Counted from the stretch's first letter, positions 51,712 through 59,836 are shown. The stretch is 64,000 nucleotides of DNA from Catelliglobosispora koreensis DSM 44566 (GCF_000379685.1 NZ_KB903292.1:248001-312000); one strand, 5' to 3'. Numbers and translations are program-made. Notes: generated by a model from the letters alone, not told the origin.

Positions 51712-53044
51712 TATACGATCCGATGGTGTGCGGCACGAAGAAGGAACCGTTGCCCGTGATGAGGCCGCCTTCCCGGATCCCCAGTCCCGCGGGCTCACCG
51801 TCGATCATCCAGACGCCGAGCACTGGATGATTCCCGTCAAACTCAGGCAGTTCCTTTAGCTCTTGGTAAATGAACCCTTCGCTGCCATAGGCGCCCTCAT
51901 TGTGAGCGACCGTCTGTCCATTGCGGACAAGCGACACGTTGGCGCCCTCACGAGACCACAGAGGCTTGCGGGCAAAGGAAGTCATCGAGGCTGGCTTGTT
52001 GTGCTCGAAGTAGGCTGGCAGCAGCAAATCGTTGCCAGGAAACAACTCCCACAGAACCGCGAGCAGTGCCTTGCCCGACCACAGGGCCGTCCATGGCGGT
52101 TCGATCCAGACAGTGCCGCGTTTCGTGGGATCGGCCATATTTAGGAAGATGGGTTTGCCGCCTTCCTCGTGCCACACCCATTCCCACGGGTAGAGCATGA
52201 AGATGACGTCAATGCTCTTGCCGTTGAAGCGAATGCTGCCATCGGCCTGATCGACGCCAACGTCGGCAACCGTCATGAGTTCGGTGGGAAAGCCTGCCTG
52301 ATGCGCGGTTTCCATGAGATAACCCGCGGTCATTAGGTCCTCGCCCGAGGACTCCCGGCCGTCATAGGCGAAGTGAATGACCGGCTTTTCCGGCAGCCAA
52401 GGGCGGGCAGCCCGTAGCTCAGCCATATTGCGTTGCCAGGCCGCGATCAGCCGGTCGTGCATGCTCGACCACTGCCGCTCAGGGTGCCAGGTCTGCATCG
52501 TCTGCTCCATCCATTGCCACTGCACGACAGCGGCTTCCAGGAGGGAGGTGGGCGTCTGGGCGTTGTATTCCAGCAACTTCGGCGTCGTACCACGTCCGCC
52601 GTACCAAAGGTCGAAGCGGCCGTAGACGCTCGGGGAGTAGTCGGTCCCTTGTGCCGCATAGGCATGCGTGCCGAACAAATCCTTGTCGCCGTGCTGCCAA
52701 GCCTCGGGACTGTTGTCGTGCCAGGTCCGGATGATCTGCTCGTGCGCGTATTCCGGTATCCCGATGCGGGTCAGCAGACAGTCCTCCGGCGTGCAGACCT
52801 GCTCCAGATAGGACCGATGACGAACGTCGCGGCTGCTGCGCGGGCACTGCCGGGCCATGTGATCTCCGGCCACGACGCACATGCGATGCAGGGTTGTGGC
52901 GGCCTGTTCCAGCACGAGAATCTCGTCGAGTTCGAAGTCGTAGAACGGCCCTTCGCGCCAGTAGTCCTGTCCGTAGACGAGGCCCAGTGAGCGGTTGGTT
53001 TCCTCCCAGCTCGGGCGGATCATGCCATTGGCGATGCGGCGCAC
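51695..53044 (-). CDS. glutathionylspermidine synthase-like ATP-grasp ligase
   Basis: A 449-aa protein of the GspS C-terminal (ATP-grasp) family, like E. coli YgiC/YjfC. LLEYNAQTPTSLLEAAVVQW, DVIFMLYPWEWVWHEEGG, PAYFEHNKPA and KPLWSREGANV are the conserved ATP- and substrate-site segments. It lacks the amidase half of E. coli Gsp. It would join an amine or peptide to a carboxylate using ATP; since actinobacteria use mycothiol rather than glutathione, the true substrate is open. It overlaps in coupling (TGACGTG) with an upstream lipoprotein gene. Confidence 0.88.
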   Translation of the reverse strand: MRRIANGMIRPSWEETNRSLGLVYGQDYWREGPFYDFELDEILVLEQAATTLHRMCVVAGDHMARQCPRSSRDVRHRSYLEQVCTPEDCLLTRIGIPEYAHEQIIRTWHDNSPEAWQHGDKDLFGTHAYAAQGTDYSPSVYGRFDLWYGGRGTTPKLLEYNAQTPTSLLEAAVVQWQWMEQTMQTWHPERQWSSMHDRLIAAWQRNMAELRAARPWLPEKPVIHFAYDGRESSGEDLMTAGYLMETAHQAGFPTELMTVADVGVDQADGSIRFNGKSIDVIFMLYPWEWVWHEEGGKPIFLNMADPTKRGTVWIEPPWTALWSGKALLAVLWELFPGNDLLLPAYFEHNKPASMTSFARKPLWSREGANVSLVRNGQTVAHNEGAYGSEGFIYQELKELPEFDGNHPVLGVWMIDGEPAGLGIREGGLITGNGSFFVPHTIGSYKGGSL

Positions 53045-53045
53045 G

Positions 53046-53444
53046 TCAGGAGCCCGACGTGGTCCCGGTGCCTGAACCGCTCGTGCCGATCACACCAGAT
53101 TTCACCGTCGTCCCGTTGCTGATGCGCCCGGTGGTGGGCAGTCCCCAGGAGGCCCGTGCCGCGGTGTCCGAGGCGGCGAACCGGCTGCCCCCGGAGGGCA
53201 GGCGCGTGCCGGGCTTGAGGCCCTTGACGAAGAAGGGAGCGAAGGCGAGGAAGTAGAGGCCGCTGCGGTCGTTGTCACACTTGTCCTCGTCGACAATGAC
53301 CTCGTTAGCGTCAGTGCAGTAGAAGGTTGGCGGCGTATCGGAGTCGTCCCCGGACGACGAGCACGCGCTCGTTCCCGAGGCAGCCAGGCCCAGGAAGAAC
53401 GCACTCAACATCACCCGGCCTGTTCTGAGTCGACCCCCATGCAT
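53046..53444 (-). CDS. small lipoprotein paired with GspS-like ligase (YgiB-like role)
   Basis: A 132-aa protein. An ATG at 53444 with GAGAAGG upstream is preferred over an in-frame TTG at 53462. A basic N-terminus, hydrophobic run and lipobox (SGTSACSSSG) indicate a lipoprotein. The mature part has YCTDANEVIVDEDKCD, a Gly/Ser-rich C-terminus, and Phe-rich GLYFLAFAPFF. In E. coli the GspS-like YgiC is likewise encoded beside the lipoprotein YgiB; the same layout here suggests a conserved envelope partnership, although sequence similarity is slight. Confidence 0.65.
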   Translation of the reverse strand: MHGGRLRTGRVMLSAFFLGLAASGTSACSSSGDDSDTPPTFYCTDANEVIVDEDKCDNDRSGLYFLAFAPFFVKGLKPGTRLPSGGSRFAASDTAARASWGLPTTGRISNGTTVKSGVIGTSGSGTGTTSGS

Positions 53445-53463
53445 GCTGACCAGCCTTCTCAAC

Positions 53464-53483
53464 TGTCAAGTTTCCGCTTGACG
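53464..53483. repeat. short inverted repeat upstream of the lipoprotein gene
   Basis: GTCAAG (53465-53470) and CTTGAC (53477-53482) are separated by six bases. On the leftward strand the first arm forms a consensus TTGACA, which could be a -35 element for the lipoprotein gene, although no good -10 follows. It could also mark the end of the upstream operon. Confidence 0.3.
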
Positions 53484-53513
53484 GCCACTGTCGCACACCA
53501 GCGCAAGGGGTCG

Positions 53514-54173
53514 CTACCAGCCACTTCCCGGTCCGTCGAGGTCCGCGAACCCCGCTGACCTGGCCAGCTCGGCCGCTTCCTCCGGCTTACCGCCATGGTA
53601 GTGCAGAAATACACTATGCCCAGGAAATCCCTCGTTACCCCAAATGGGGTAGCCGTTCAAGGCGAGTTGCAGCCCGCCGCGATCATGTTCGCGCGGCCAG
53701 CACAGTCGCCAAGCCAGCTCTGCCTGCGCGTCTTCGACGACAGAGAGGAACAACTCCGCATTCGCGTTGCTGATGTCGAGGTAGGGCGTGGAGATGTCGG
53801 CCACGAAGTTGGGCAGGCTGCGGAACGCTGAGACTAGGGCGGGAGTGAGGTCAAGGTTGAGGTGGATCTTTCCGGAGTCGCGGTAGTACGTCGCCCAGTC
53901 GCGGTCGCGCCGAAGGTCGTTGACGGACGCGGCGATCGCTGGCCACTGCTCCAGCGGCACGTCGAAGCTGGCGCTCGCTCCGGGGATGGCCAGGAACCGA
54001 TCCAGATCAGTAGCCGTGGACAGGCCTTGAGCGTAGAAATCCAGGTGCGACGGGCAGCATCCCGTGCGGTGGCGCTCAAGCAGCGCTGAGGCCGCCGCCC
54101 ACGCGAGACCCACCTCGGGCGAGCTGAACACCCGCCACGTCACCGAATTGCCCACGGGGCGGCATTCTGCCAT
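53514..54173 (-). CDS. hypothetical protein, last gene of the MauE/Cys-rich operon
   Basis: A 219-aa protein without signal peptide. It contains no motif I recognise; it is Trp-rich (WRVFSSPEVGLAWAAA, AWRLCWPREHD, YPIWGNEGFPGHSVF) and acidic. It starts 3 bases after the MauE-like gene, so it is co-translated with it. Whether it belongs functionally to the system or is a passenger cannot be told. Confidence 0.6.
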   Translation of the reverse strand: MAECRPVGNSVTWRVFSSPEVGLAWAAASALLERHRTGCCPSHLDFYAQGLSTATDLDRFLAIPGASASFDVPLEQWPAIAASVNDLRRDRDWATYYRDSGKIHLNLDLTPALVSAFRSLPNFVADISTPYLDISNANAELFLSVVEDAQAELAWRLCWPREHDRGGLQLALNGYPIWGNEGFPGHSVFLHYHGGKPEEAAELARSAGFADLDGPGSGW

Positions 54174-54176
54174 CTT

Positions 54177-54899
54177 TCAGCGCGCGACGATCGCGAGTTT
54201 TATGCGGTCGGGTTCATCGGTCAGCCGGGGGACGGCGAAGACCGCGTCAGCGAGCTTGCCCTCGTGCCCGATGGTGTAACGAAGGATGCGCCACTCGCCC
54301 TCGTCCCAGCTTTCGACCACGTCTGAGCGCAGCAGCCCGCCGACGCGGCGGAAGGCCTCACTGCGCTGGAGTTGCTGCACGGTCGCCAGCAACGGGATGT
54401 CGCCCGTCGCTGTGTCCGCGAGCGGATGCGTGAGCTTAACCTTGAGACGGCGCAAGGGATACAGCCACCAGCGGTCCAGATCTGGTGACACCAAAGCGAA
54501 AACCAGCAGTTCGAGCGCTGACACGACCACAGCGGTCAGCAGCGGCACTGGCCCGGCAATCACGGCATGAACAGCCGCGGCGAGCAGGAGACCGGCCCTG
54601 GCGAAGTGGCGCACGCCAATGGGGGAAGGCTGCGCACTCGTGCAGCCGCACGATGATTCGGGACGGGTCACCTTGCGGTAGCCCAGAAACACAAGGAAGC
54701 CAAGCGCCAGCGGCACAGCCACGATGGGCACGATGAAGACAGCGAAAGCAGCCGCTAGCTCAACGGCGCCAACCGTTCGGTAGAACCAGACGGGCAGTCC
54801 AGATTGGACGGCGGCGACCGGGGCTGACCGGGCGAAGGCCTTGAAGACCCCCGCCCAAAGCAGCGCGGCGCCGACGAACAGTGTCGAGGCGGTGAGCAT
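54177..54899 (-). CDS. MauE/DoxX-like redox-associated membrane protein
   Basis: A 240-aa protein from ATG 54899, 1 base after the upstream stop. Residues 1-145 have four hydrophobic segments and fit the MauE/DoxX family: FKAFARSAPVAAVQSG, VGAVELAAAFAVFIVP, then a Cys84-Gly-Cys86 pair (SSCGCTS) at the start of the third segment. MauE in methylotrophs is needed to form the many disulfides of the methylamine dehydrogenase light chain. A 95-residue soluble C-terminal extension is unusual. Here the likely client is the 14-cysteine protein encoded two genes upstream. Confidence 0.8.
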   Translation of the reverse strand: MLTASTLFVGAALLWAGVFKAFARSAPVAAVQSGLPVWFYRTVGAVELAAAFAVFIVPIVAVPLALGFLVFLGYRKVTRPESSCGCTSAQPSPIGVRHFARAGLLLAAAVHAVIAGPVPLLTAVVVSALELLVFALVSPDLDRWWLYPLRRLKVKLTHPLADTATGDIPLLATVQQLQRSEAFRRVGGLLRSDVVESWDEGEWRILRYTIGHEGKLADAVFAVPRLTDEPDRIKLAIVAR

Positions 54900-54900
54900 G

Positions 54901-55488
54901 TCAGACCGCCGCGTAGACGGTCGCGATGTCGATTTCGTTGGTGTCTGGCCGCCAGGCACCGATCACCTTGACGTGCTTGCCGACCTTCAACAGCGACATG
55001 TCACTGACCGCTGGCGTCCCGTTGTAGACCGAGGCCGTGATGCCCGGCCGCACGTGACCGACAATCTTGCTGCCAAAGTGTTCCATGTGCAGCACGTTGT
55101 GGCTGATGGAACTGATGTGCACTTCGAGGTTCACGATGTTCACCCAGACGGATTCCGCGGCGAGCAAGCCATCCGGCATGCGCACACCACGGGCGTAAAG
55201 GCCATCGCCTAAGGCGACTTTGCTGAAGTCGACCGGGGTCAGCTTCCAGATGCTGGTTCCTTCGGTGACCTGAATCCGGTGAAACACACCGTCCGAACCC
55301 GACACGAAAAGCTTGCTGCCCTCAATGCTCTTGATGCGGCCTTCGGCGAAATTCGGGTCGGGTGCGCCGGGGGCGACATCGAAAGCCGGTGCCGCCAACG
55401 CATCTTCGGGAGCCAGTGACCCAAACGCAGTCGCGCCGGTGAGTGCGGCCGCGGTGAGCACCTGACGGCGGTCCAAAGTTGTTGTCAT
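54901..55488 (-). CDS. Tat-type exported beta-barrel protein (DUF5666-like)
   Basis: A 195-aa protein. The N-terminus LDRRQVLTAAALTG is a twin-arginine-type signal, ending near ALAAPA. The mature part is beta-rich with repeated OB/DUF5666-like strands (GRIKSIEGSKLFVSGSDG, LLKVGKHVKVIGAWRPD). It has no cysteines. It lies 10 bases after the Cys-rich protein gene and 1 base before the MauE-like gene. It could be the exported partner or carrier of the Cys-rich protein. Confidence 0.7.
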   Translation of the reverse strand: MTTTLDRRQVLTAAALTGATAFGSLAPEDALAAPAFDVAPGAPDPNFAEGRIKSIEGSKLFVSGSDGVFHRIQVTEGTSIWKLTPVDFSKVALGDGLYARGVRMPDGLLAAESVWVNIVNLEVHISSISHNVLHMEHFGSKIVGHVRPGITASVYNGTPAVSDMSLLKVGKHVKVIGAWRPDTNEIDIATVYAAV

Positions 55489-55498
55489 CTCAGCCGCC

Positions 55499-55909
55499 TT
55501 AGGGGAGGGTGACGCGCGCTGGGCGCAGTCCGGTGGAGAGGCTGGCGATCACGCTGTAGGCCGAGGGCGTCAGGTCGACGATGCGATGACGGCCGCAGTT
55601 GGCGCCACAGCAGCTTTGCTCGCCGCAGAAGCTCTTTGTCCGTGGCCCGCAGTCAGCTATCGAGGTGACGACCGAGGAGCCGTTGCAGAGGTTGGTGGTG
55701 CGGTGCTGGAATCCGCAGCCACGGCGCGACATCCCGCTGATGCCGCACAGATCCGGGCGCGTGATGTCGTAGCACGCCTGGGAGGCGTTGGGCCAGGCGT
55801 GCTGGCGCGACCCGGAGTTGCAAGTGCCGCATGCGCCGCGCCCGGTGGAACCACAAGGGCCCCAGGCACTTCCGCAGCAGAACCATGACATTTCACCGAC
55901 AATGGTCAT
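55499..55909 (-). CDS. 14-cysteine RlpA/expansin-like double-psi beta-barrel protein
   Basis: A 136-aa protein with 14 cysteines in its first 105 residues (FCCGSAWGPCG, GACGTC, QACY, DLCG, RGCG, NLCN, ADCG, SFCG, SCCGANC). The C-terminal two thirds follow the RlpA/DPBB pattern: VVTSIADCGP (cf. the conserved V-x-D-x-GP), then RIVDLTPSAYSVIASL (cf. IDLS...A) and a final valine strand. Such folds occur in expansins, barwins and lytic transglycosylases that act on walls. There is no signal peptide with either start (M1 or M7). The AT-rich upstream gap may hold its promoter. Confidence 0.75.
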   Translation of the reverse strand: MTIVGEMSWFCCGSAWGPCGSTGRGACGTCNSGSRQHAWPNASQACYDITRPDLCGISGMSRRGCGFQHRTTNLCNGSSVVTSIADCGPRTKSFCGEQSCCGANCGRHRIVDLTPSAYSVIASLSTGLRPARVTLP

Positions 55910-55967
55910 GCCTTCAATCGTCAGACATAAAAACTAGTTACGTCAATATATCGATTGAAGAAAATTT
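55910..55967 (-). promoter_or_regulatory. AT-rich intergenic promoter region of the Cys-rich/MauE operon
   Basis: A 58-base gap, markedly AT-rich against its surroundings. Reading leftward it contains TATATTGACG followed by TAACTAGTTTTTATG. TTGACG could be a -35, but the matching -10 is poor. The HelR gene upstream ends at 55968, so this is the only space for a separate promoter of the four-gene operon. Confidence 0.35.
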
Positions 55968-58172
55968 TCACCGGAGCAAGGTCAACCGTTGGGTAGCTCG
56001 CGTAAGTGCGACGTAGAGGTCGTTTCGCCCTCGTGGCGACTCGGATTTAATGGCATCAGGGTCAACCACGATGACGGAATCGAACTCCAGACCTTTGGCC
56101 TCGCGGACCGTCAAAATGGCGACCTGGCTGTCCAGGTCAGCCGAGCGCTCGGCCGCTTTCGCTTGCGGCACAATCACTCCGATCTTCCCGCCGAGTGCGG
56201 CCTCTTCCGCGATGACGTCCTGAAGCTTTCTTCCAAAGATCTCTCTTGGGGGTACTCCCGAAGCCCGCACCGAATCTGGAGGACGAAGCGACGGATCGAT
56301 CTCGGCCAGCACCTCGGCGGCGAGCTCCATGATTTCAGCGGGAGTGCGGTAGTTGACGGTCAGTTCGGCTAGGCGCCAGCGTTGCGCGACGAACGGCTCG
56401 AACACCTCGCCCCAGCTGCGGGCTCCGCCCAGGTCACCGGTCTGGGCCACGTCACCGGCGACAGTCATCGACCGGCTCGGTGTGCGGCGCATGAGCAAAC
56501 GCCACGCCATCGGCGAGAGTTCTTGTGCCTCATCGATAATCACGTGCCCGAAGGTCCACTTGCGATCCGTGGCGGCCCGTTGGGAGGCGGTCAGGTCTTC
56601 GGTGACGACCTGACGTTCGGCTAGCTCACTGGCGCTCAGAATGTCAGTGGCCACAAGGACTTCGGCCTCTTCGCCGACCTCGACGTCGGTGGAGACGGAC
56701 CCGGCGGAAATGTCGAGCACACCCTCGGCGTAAGCGATCTGGCGCCGTAGCCGGGCCGTCAGGGCACGGGCCTCTTCCTCGTCCTCGCCCAGCAGCTCGG
56801 CCGCCTCGTCGAGCAGGGGGACGTCTGCGGGCGACCAGTCGCCTGGTTCCCGCCGCAGTGCCTCGATGTCGGTCGTGGCGTAGAACTCCGCCAGGAAGCG
56901 TTGTGGCGTGAGCTTGGGCCACAGCTCATCCATCGCGGCGGCCAGCTCGGTGTCCTCGCGAAGCTCGCGGCGGATTTCCGCGACATCGTTGTCATCGAGC
57001 AGGAGCGTCCCTTCGCCCGGGGCGTCATCACCGCCGAGCGCTTCTCCGGCGAACGGGTCAAACCCTTGCAGCTCAGCGATTTGCCTCGCCAAGGTCGCGA
57101 TGATTTCTTCGGTGAAGAACGGCCGGGCGAGGTTGTGTGGCTTTCCGCTCTGGCGGGCGATGCCGATCGCGCGGCCGATCGTCTCGCGGTCGATGGCGAC
57201 CTTCTCGCGCTGATAGCCCAGGCCCTCGTGAGTGTCAGACAACAGAACCTCGACGTCGGCCGGGGGCACCTGCTGACGGGCCGCGATCGCCTCGCGCAGG
57301 ATGGCCAGCATTTCCAGGCTGCCCTTGAACCGGGCCAGCTCGGCGGATTCTTCGCGCCGCGCCCGCAAACCAGGAAAGAGGTCGCCGAGGGTGCACAGCA
57401 GCACGCTGGTTTCCCCTAGCCCCGGCAGCACCTGCGAGATGTAACGCAGGAACGTCTCGTTTGGACCGAGGATCAGCACCCCTTGGCGCGTCAGCGACTC
57501 ACGGTGGGTGTAGAGCAGATAGGCCGCGCGGTGCAACGCCACCGCGGTCTTTCCGGTGCCCGGACCGCCCTGCACCACGAGCACTCCACTGAGCGGAGCG
57601 CGAATGATGCGGTCCTGCTCGGCCTGGATGGTCTCGACGATGTCCTTCATATGGCCCGTGCGGTTGGCGTTCAGCGCGCCCAGAAGGGCCGCCTCGCCGA
57701 CCAGACCCTGATCACTGGCGTCCTGAACCGCGCTCAGGTCAAGGATCTCCTCATCGACGCCCGTGACTTCGCGCAGTCTCGTGCGGATGTGGCGGCGCCG
57801 CCGGACCGGGCCGGGTGCCGCCGCGGTGGCGAGATAAAAAGGCCTGGCCGCTGGGGCTCGCCAGTCGATGAGCAGGGGCTCATAGTCGTCGTCGAACAGC
57901 CCGATCCGGCCGATGTGCAGGCGGTCGTCGCCCGAGGCGTCGAAGTCGATGCGGCCAAAGCACAACCCGTGCTCGGCGGCGTCCCACTGGCGGATTTGCT
58001 GGCGCAGCTGGCTGACCGCGGAGTCGCGCTCAGAACGGGCCTGATGGGTCCCTCCGGGACCACCTTGCATGGTCTCGTCCAGCCGTTGCGCCGCTTGATC
58101 CCGTAACGTGTCCAGCCGTTCATAGAGCCCAGAAATGATCTCTTGTTCCTGGCTGATGTTGTCGCTCGGCAA
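55968..58172 (-). CDS. helD: HelD/HelR-type RNA polymerase-recycling ATPase
   Basis: About 734 aa from a TTG at 58172 with GGGGTGGG just upstream; the frame is open further but that part overlaps the divergent gene. The N-terminal coiled arm (EQEIISGLYERLDTLRDQAA) is the HelD secondary-channel element. UvrD-like motifs follow: Walker A GGPGTGKTA, Walker B VIIDEAQELSP, GDVAQTGD, NYRTP and YVALTRATQ. HelD frees stalled RNA polymerase, and actinobacterial HelR can displace rifamycins. It is the gene upstream of the Cys-rich operon. Confidence 0.9.
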   Translation of the reverse strand: MPSDNISQEQEIISGLYERLDTLRDQAAQRLDETMQGGPGGTHQARSERDSAVSQLRQQIRQWDAAEHGLCFGRIDFDASGDDRLHIGRIGLFDDDYEPLLIDWRAPAARPFYLATAAAPGPVRRRRHIRTRLREVTGVDEEILDLSAVQDASDQGLVGEAALLGALNANRTGHMKDIVETIQAEQDRIIRAPLSGVLVVQGGPGTGKTAVALHRAAYLLYTHRESLTRQGVLILGPNETFLRYISQVLPGLGETSVLLCTLGDLFPGLRARREESAELARFKGSLEMLAILREAIAARQQVPPADVEVLLSDTHEGLGYQREKVAIDRETIGRAIGIARQSGKPHNLARPFFTEEIIATLARQIAELQGFDPFAGEALGGDDAPGEGTLLLDDNDVAEIRRELREDTELAAAMDELWPKLTPQRFLAEFYATTDIEALRREPGDWSPADVPLLDEAAELLGEDEEEARALTARLRRQIAYAEGVLDISAGSVSTDVEVGEEAEVLVATDILSASELAERQVVTEDLTASQRAATDRKWTFGHVIIDEAQELSPMAWRLLMRRTPSRSMTVAGDVAQTGDLGGARSWGEVFEPFVAQRWRLAELTVNYRTPAEIMELAAEVLAEIDPSLRPPDSVRASGVPPREIFGRKLQDVIAEEAALGGKIGVIVPQAKAAERSADLDSQVAILTVREAKGLEFDSVIVVDPDAIKSESPRGRNDLYVALTRATQRLTLLR

Positions 58173-58236
58173 AGCCCACCCCAGTTCGCGCCGCCCAACC
58201 CGCAAGCTGACCAGTTTAGCCGCTACCGTGGCGGCC

Positions 58237-58875
58237 ATGACGCCGATCAGAGATGCGTACCTGACCGCAGCGCAGGCAGCGGTGAACCTGATCAACAATG
58301 ATGCGGTGGCTTCGGCCTGGGATAAGCCCAGTGCGCTCGAAGGATTCACGGTGGGCGGTCTCGCGTCCCATCTTGGAGGGCAGCTGTTCTCGGTGCAGTT
58401 CGCGCTGACGCGGGAACAGCCGGAGACTGAGGCGATTCCGATCACAGGACACTACGAGCGCGCGGCCTGGGTCGGTGCTGACCTTGACGCCGAAGTGAAC
58501 GTGAAGATCCGCAAGAACGGTGAGGACCGGGCTCACGAAGGCCCGGAGCAGCTGCGTTCCGACATGGCCCAAGCCTTGGCGACGGTAACGGAGCTGTTGC
58601 CACAGCAGCCCGTGGAGCGGACCGCACCCGTGCCAGCCGGCCCTTGGGCGCTGACCCTCGATGACTTTTTGATCACACGAATGATGGAGATCGCTGTCCA
58701 CTCTGACGATCTCGCGTGCAGTGTGCGGCTGGAGACGCCGGATCTGCCGTCCAATGTGCTCGATCCGGTGCTGTCGTTGCTAACCAAGCTGTCGGTGGCG
58801 CGCCACGGGCAAGCGGCAGTGTTGCGCGCCCTGACCAGGGCCGAACGCGCACCGTCAACCATTACCGCTTTTTAG
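58237..58875 (+). CDS. maleylpyruvate isomerase/DinB-fold mycothiol-type protein
   Basis: A 212-aa protein of the maleylpyruvate isomerase N-terminal (MDMPI/DinB) superfamily. The early VNLINNDAVASAWDKPSALE, VGGLASHLGGQL (metal His) and RMMEIAVHSDDLACSV (HxxD) fit. Such proteins bind a metal and often use mycothiol. TACCGT lies 7 bases before the ATG, a leaderless promoter. Its stop interlocks with the convergent 64-aa gene (TTAG at 58872-58875). Confidence 0.82.
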   Translation: MTPIRDAYLTAAQAAVNLINNDAVASAWDKPSALEGFTVGGLASHLGGQLFSVQFALTREQPETEAIPITGHYERAAWVGADLDAEVNVKIRKNGEDRAHEGPEQLRSDMAQALATVTELLPQQPVERTAPVPAGPWALTLDDFLITRMMEIAVHSDDLACSVRLETPDLPSNVLDPVLSLLTKLSVARHGQAAVLRALTRAERAPSTITAF

Positions 58876-59066
58876 GGCACCGTTATTTCGATCGCCTTCG
58901 GCCCGAGCTCCGCGAGCTCGCGCCGGGCGCGCTCGACATTTTTCGGAGTGGGGTCCAGCCCCTTGGCCATAGCGAGGTCTTCTGGATCCCACGGCTGATC
59001 TGAACCAGTGCGAAAGACCATCGGATGTGGAGTGTCGAGGGGGCTGTTCGGGGTGAGATCGCTCAT
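58872..59066 (-). CDS. small conserved-looking 64-aa protein
   Basis: A 64-aa acidic protein (QPWDPEDLAMAKG, DPTPKNVERARRELAELG). GGGAGA precedes the ATG at 59066 by 8 bases. The C-terminal helix KNVERARRELAELGPKAIE and the PWDPEDL motif look like a real conserved family of actinobacterial small proteins, from memory. Function unknown. Confidence 0.7.
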   Translation of the reverse strand: MSDLTPNSPLDTPHPMVFRTGSDQPWDPEDLAMAKGLDPTPKNVERARRELAELGPKAIEITVP

Positions 59067-59212
59067 GCCGTCGTCTCCCTTCGGTCGCCGGCGTCATGAG
59101 GCACTAGCGAACCTGAACTGCTGACTCGCTCAGGCAAGCCTTCGCCCGGAATTTTCTCCCGTCTGCCGGACATGCCCAATCTCGCACACCCTCGCGCGTG
59201 ATCGCTAGGGTT

Positions 59213-59836
59213 TCACCTAATGACCAAGGCGGGATGAGCTGGATCATTCACCCTGATGACAACGTCGGCGAACGAAGCTGGCCCCACTTCCTCGGCGTAG
59301 CGCGCGAACGCCGGCAGTGTCCACGAGTCTTCCGGCGGGGTGCGCCGGGCCAGCGCTGGCGCCGACATTTCCAAGTGCACTTCAAGGTCGAAGGGCAGTC
59401 TGGCCCCGAGTAACAGTGGGCCGCTGAGCACGAGCACGCTTCCGGCCGGCAGTTCGGCGTACCCACTGCGGGTGTTGCGGTCTTTAATGGGGTCCCAAAA
59501 CGTTGGCAGCACACGGCCGCTGCCACCGGGAGCCAGTGGCTCTAGCACTTCGCGCGTTAGCGCCTTGAGGTCAAACCAGCCGTCGTAGTAGGAGTCCGGG
59601 TTGGACCGCCCGAATTCCAGGCGCAGCGACGCTGGCCGCAGGAAGTCGGCGGTCCTGACGTGCAAAGCGGTGCGGCCCGTCTCGCGGATCGCGGCGGCGA
59701 GCGATTCGGCCCAGGTGTCCGGTGCGGCGGCGGGCGCGCCATCGAGCGCCACCCGAGTCCAGGGTGCCGGCAGCTCAAGGATCCGGCTCACGATCATGGC
59801 GGTCACGGCGTCCTGGCTCATCGGCTTTACGCGCAC
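59213..59836 (-). CDS. uridine-kinase-like protein with degenerate P-loop
   Basis: A 207-aa protein resembling the uridine kinase family (YYDGWFDLKALTREVLEPL, SVLVLSGPLLLG, EVHLEMS, RYAEEVGP). The P-loop position reads LDGAPAAAPDTWAE, lacking the GK(T/S) needed for ATP phosphates, so it is probably not an active kinase. A GTG at 59836 follows TAGGCT by 7 bases (leaderless). It is encoded after the Xaa-Pro peptidase gene's stop on the opposite order of the same strand, separated by 10 bases. Confidence 0.7.
   Translation of the reverse strand: MRVKPMSQDAVTAMIVSRILELPAPWTRVALDGAPAAAPDTWAESLAAAIRETGRTALHVRTADFLRPASLRLEFGRSNPDSYYDGWFDLKALTREVLEPLAPGGSGRVLPTFWDPIKDRNTRSGYAELPAGSVLVLSGPLLLGARLPFDLEVHLEMSAPALARRTPPEDSWTLPAFARYAEEVGPASFADVVIRVNDPAHPALVIR

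Noticed and set aside
55499-55909. Methylamine dehydrogenase light-chain homolog
   Set aside because: The Cys-richness and nearby MauE-like gene suggest it, but the spacing and the pair of tryptophans that form TTQ are not recognisable, and the C-terminus fits a double-psi barrel instead.
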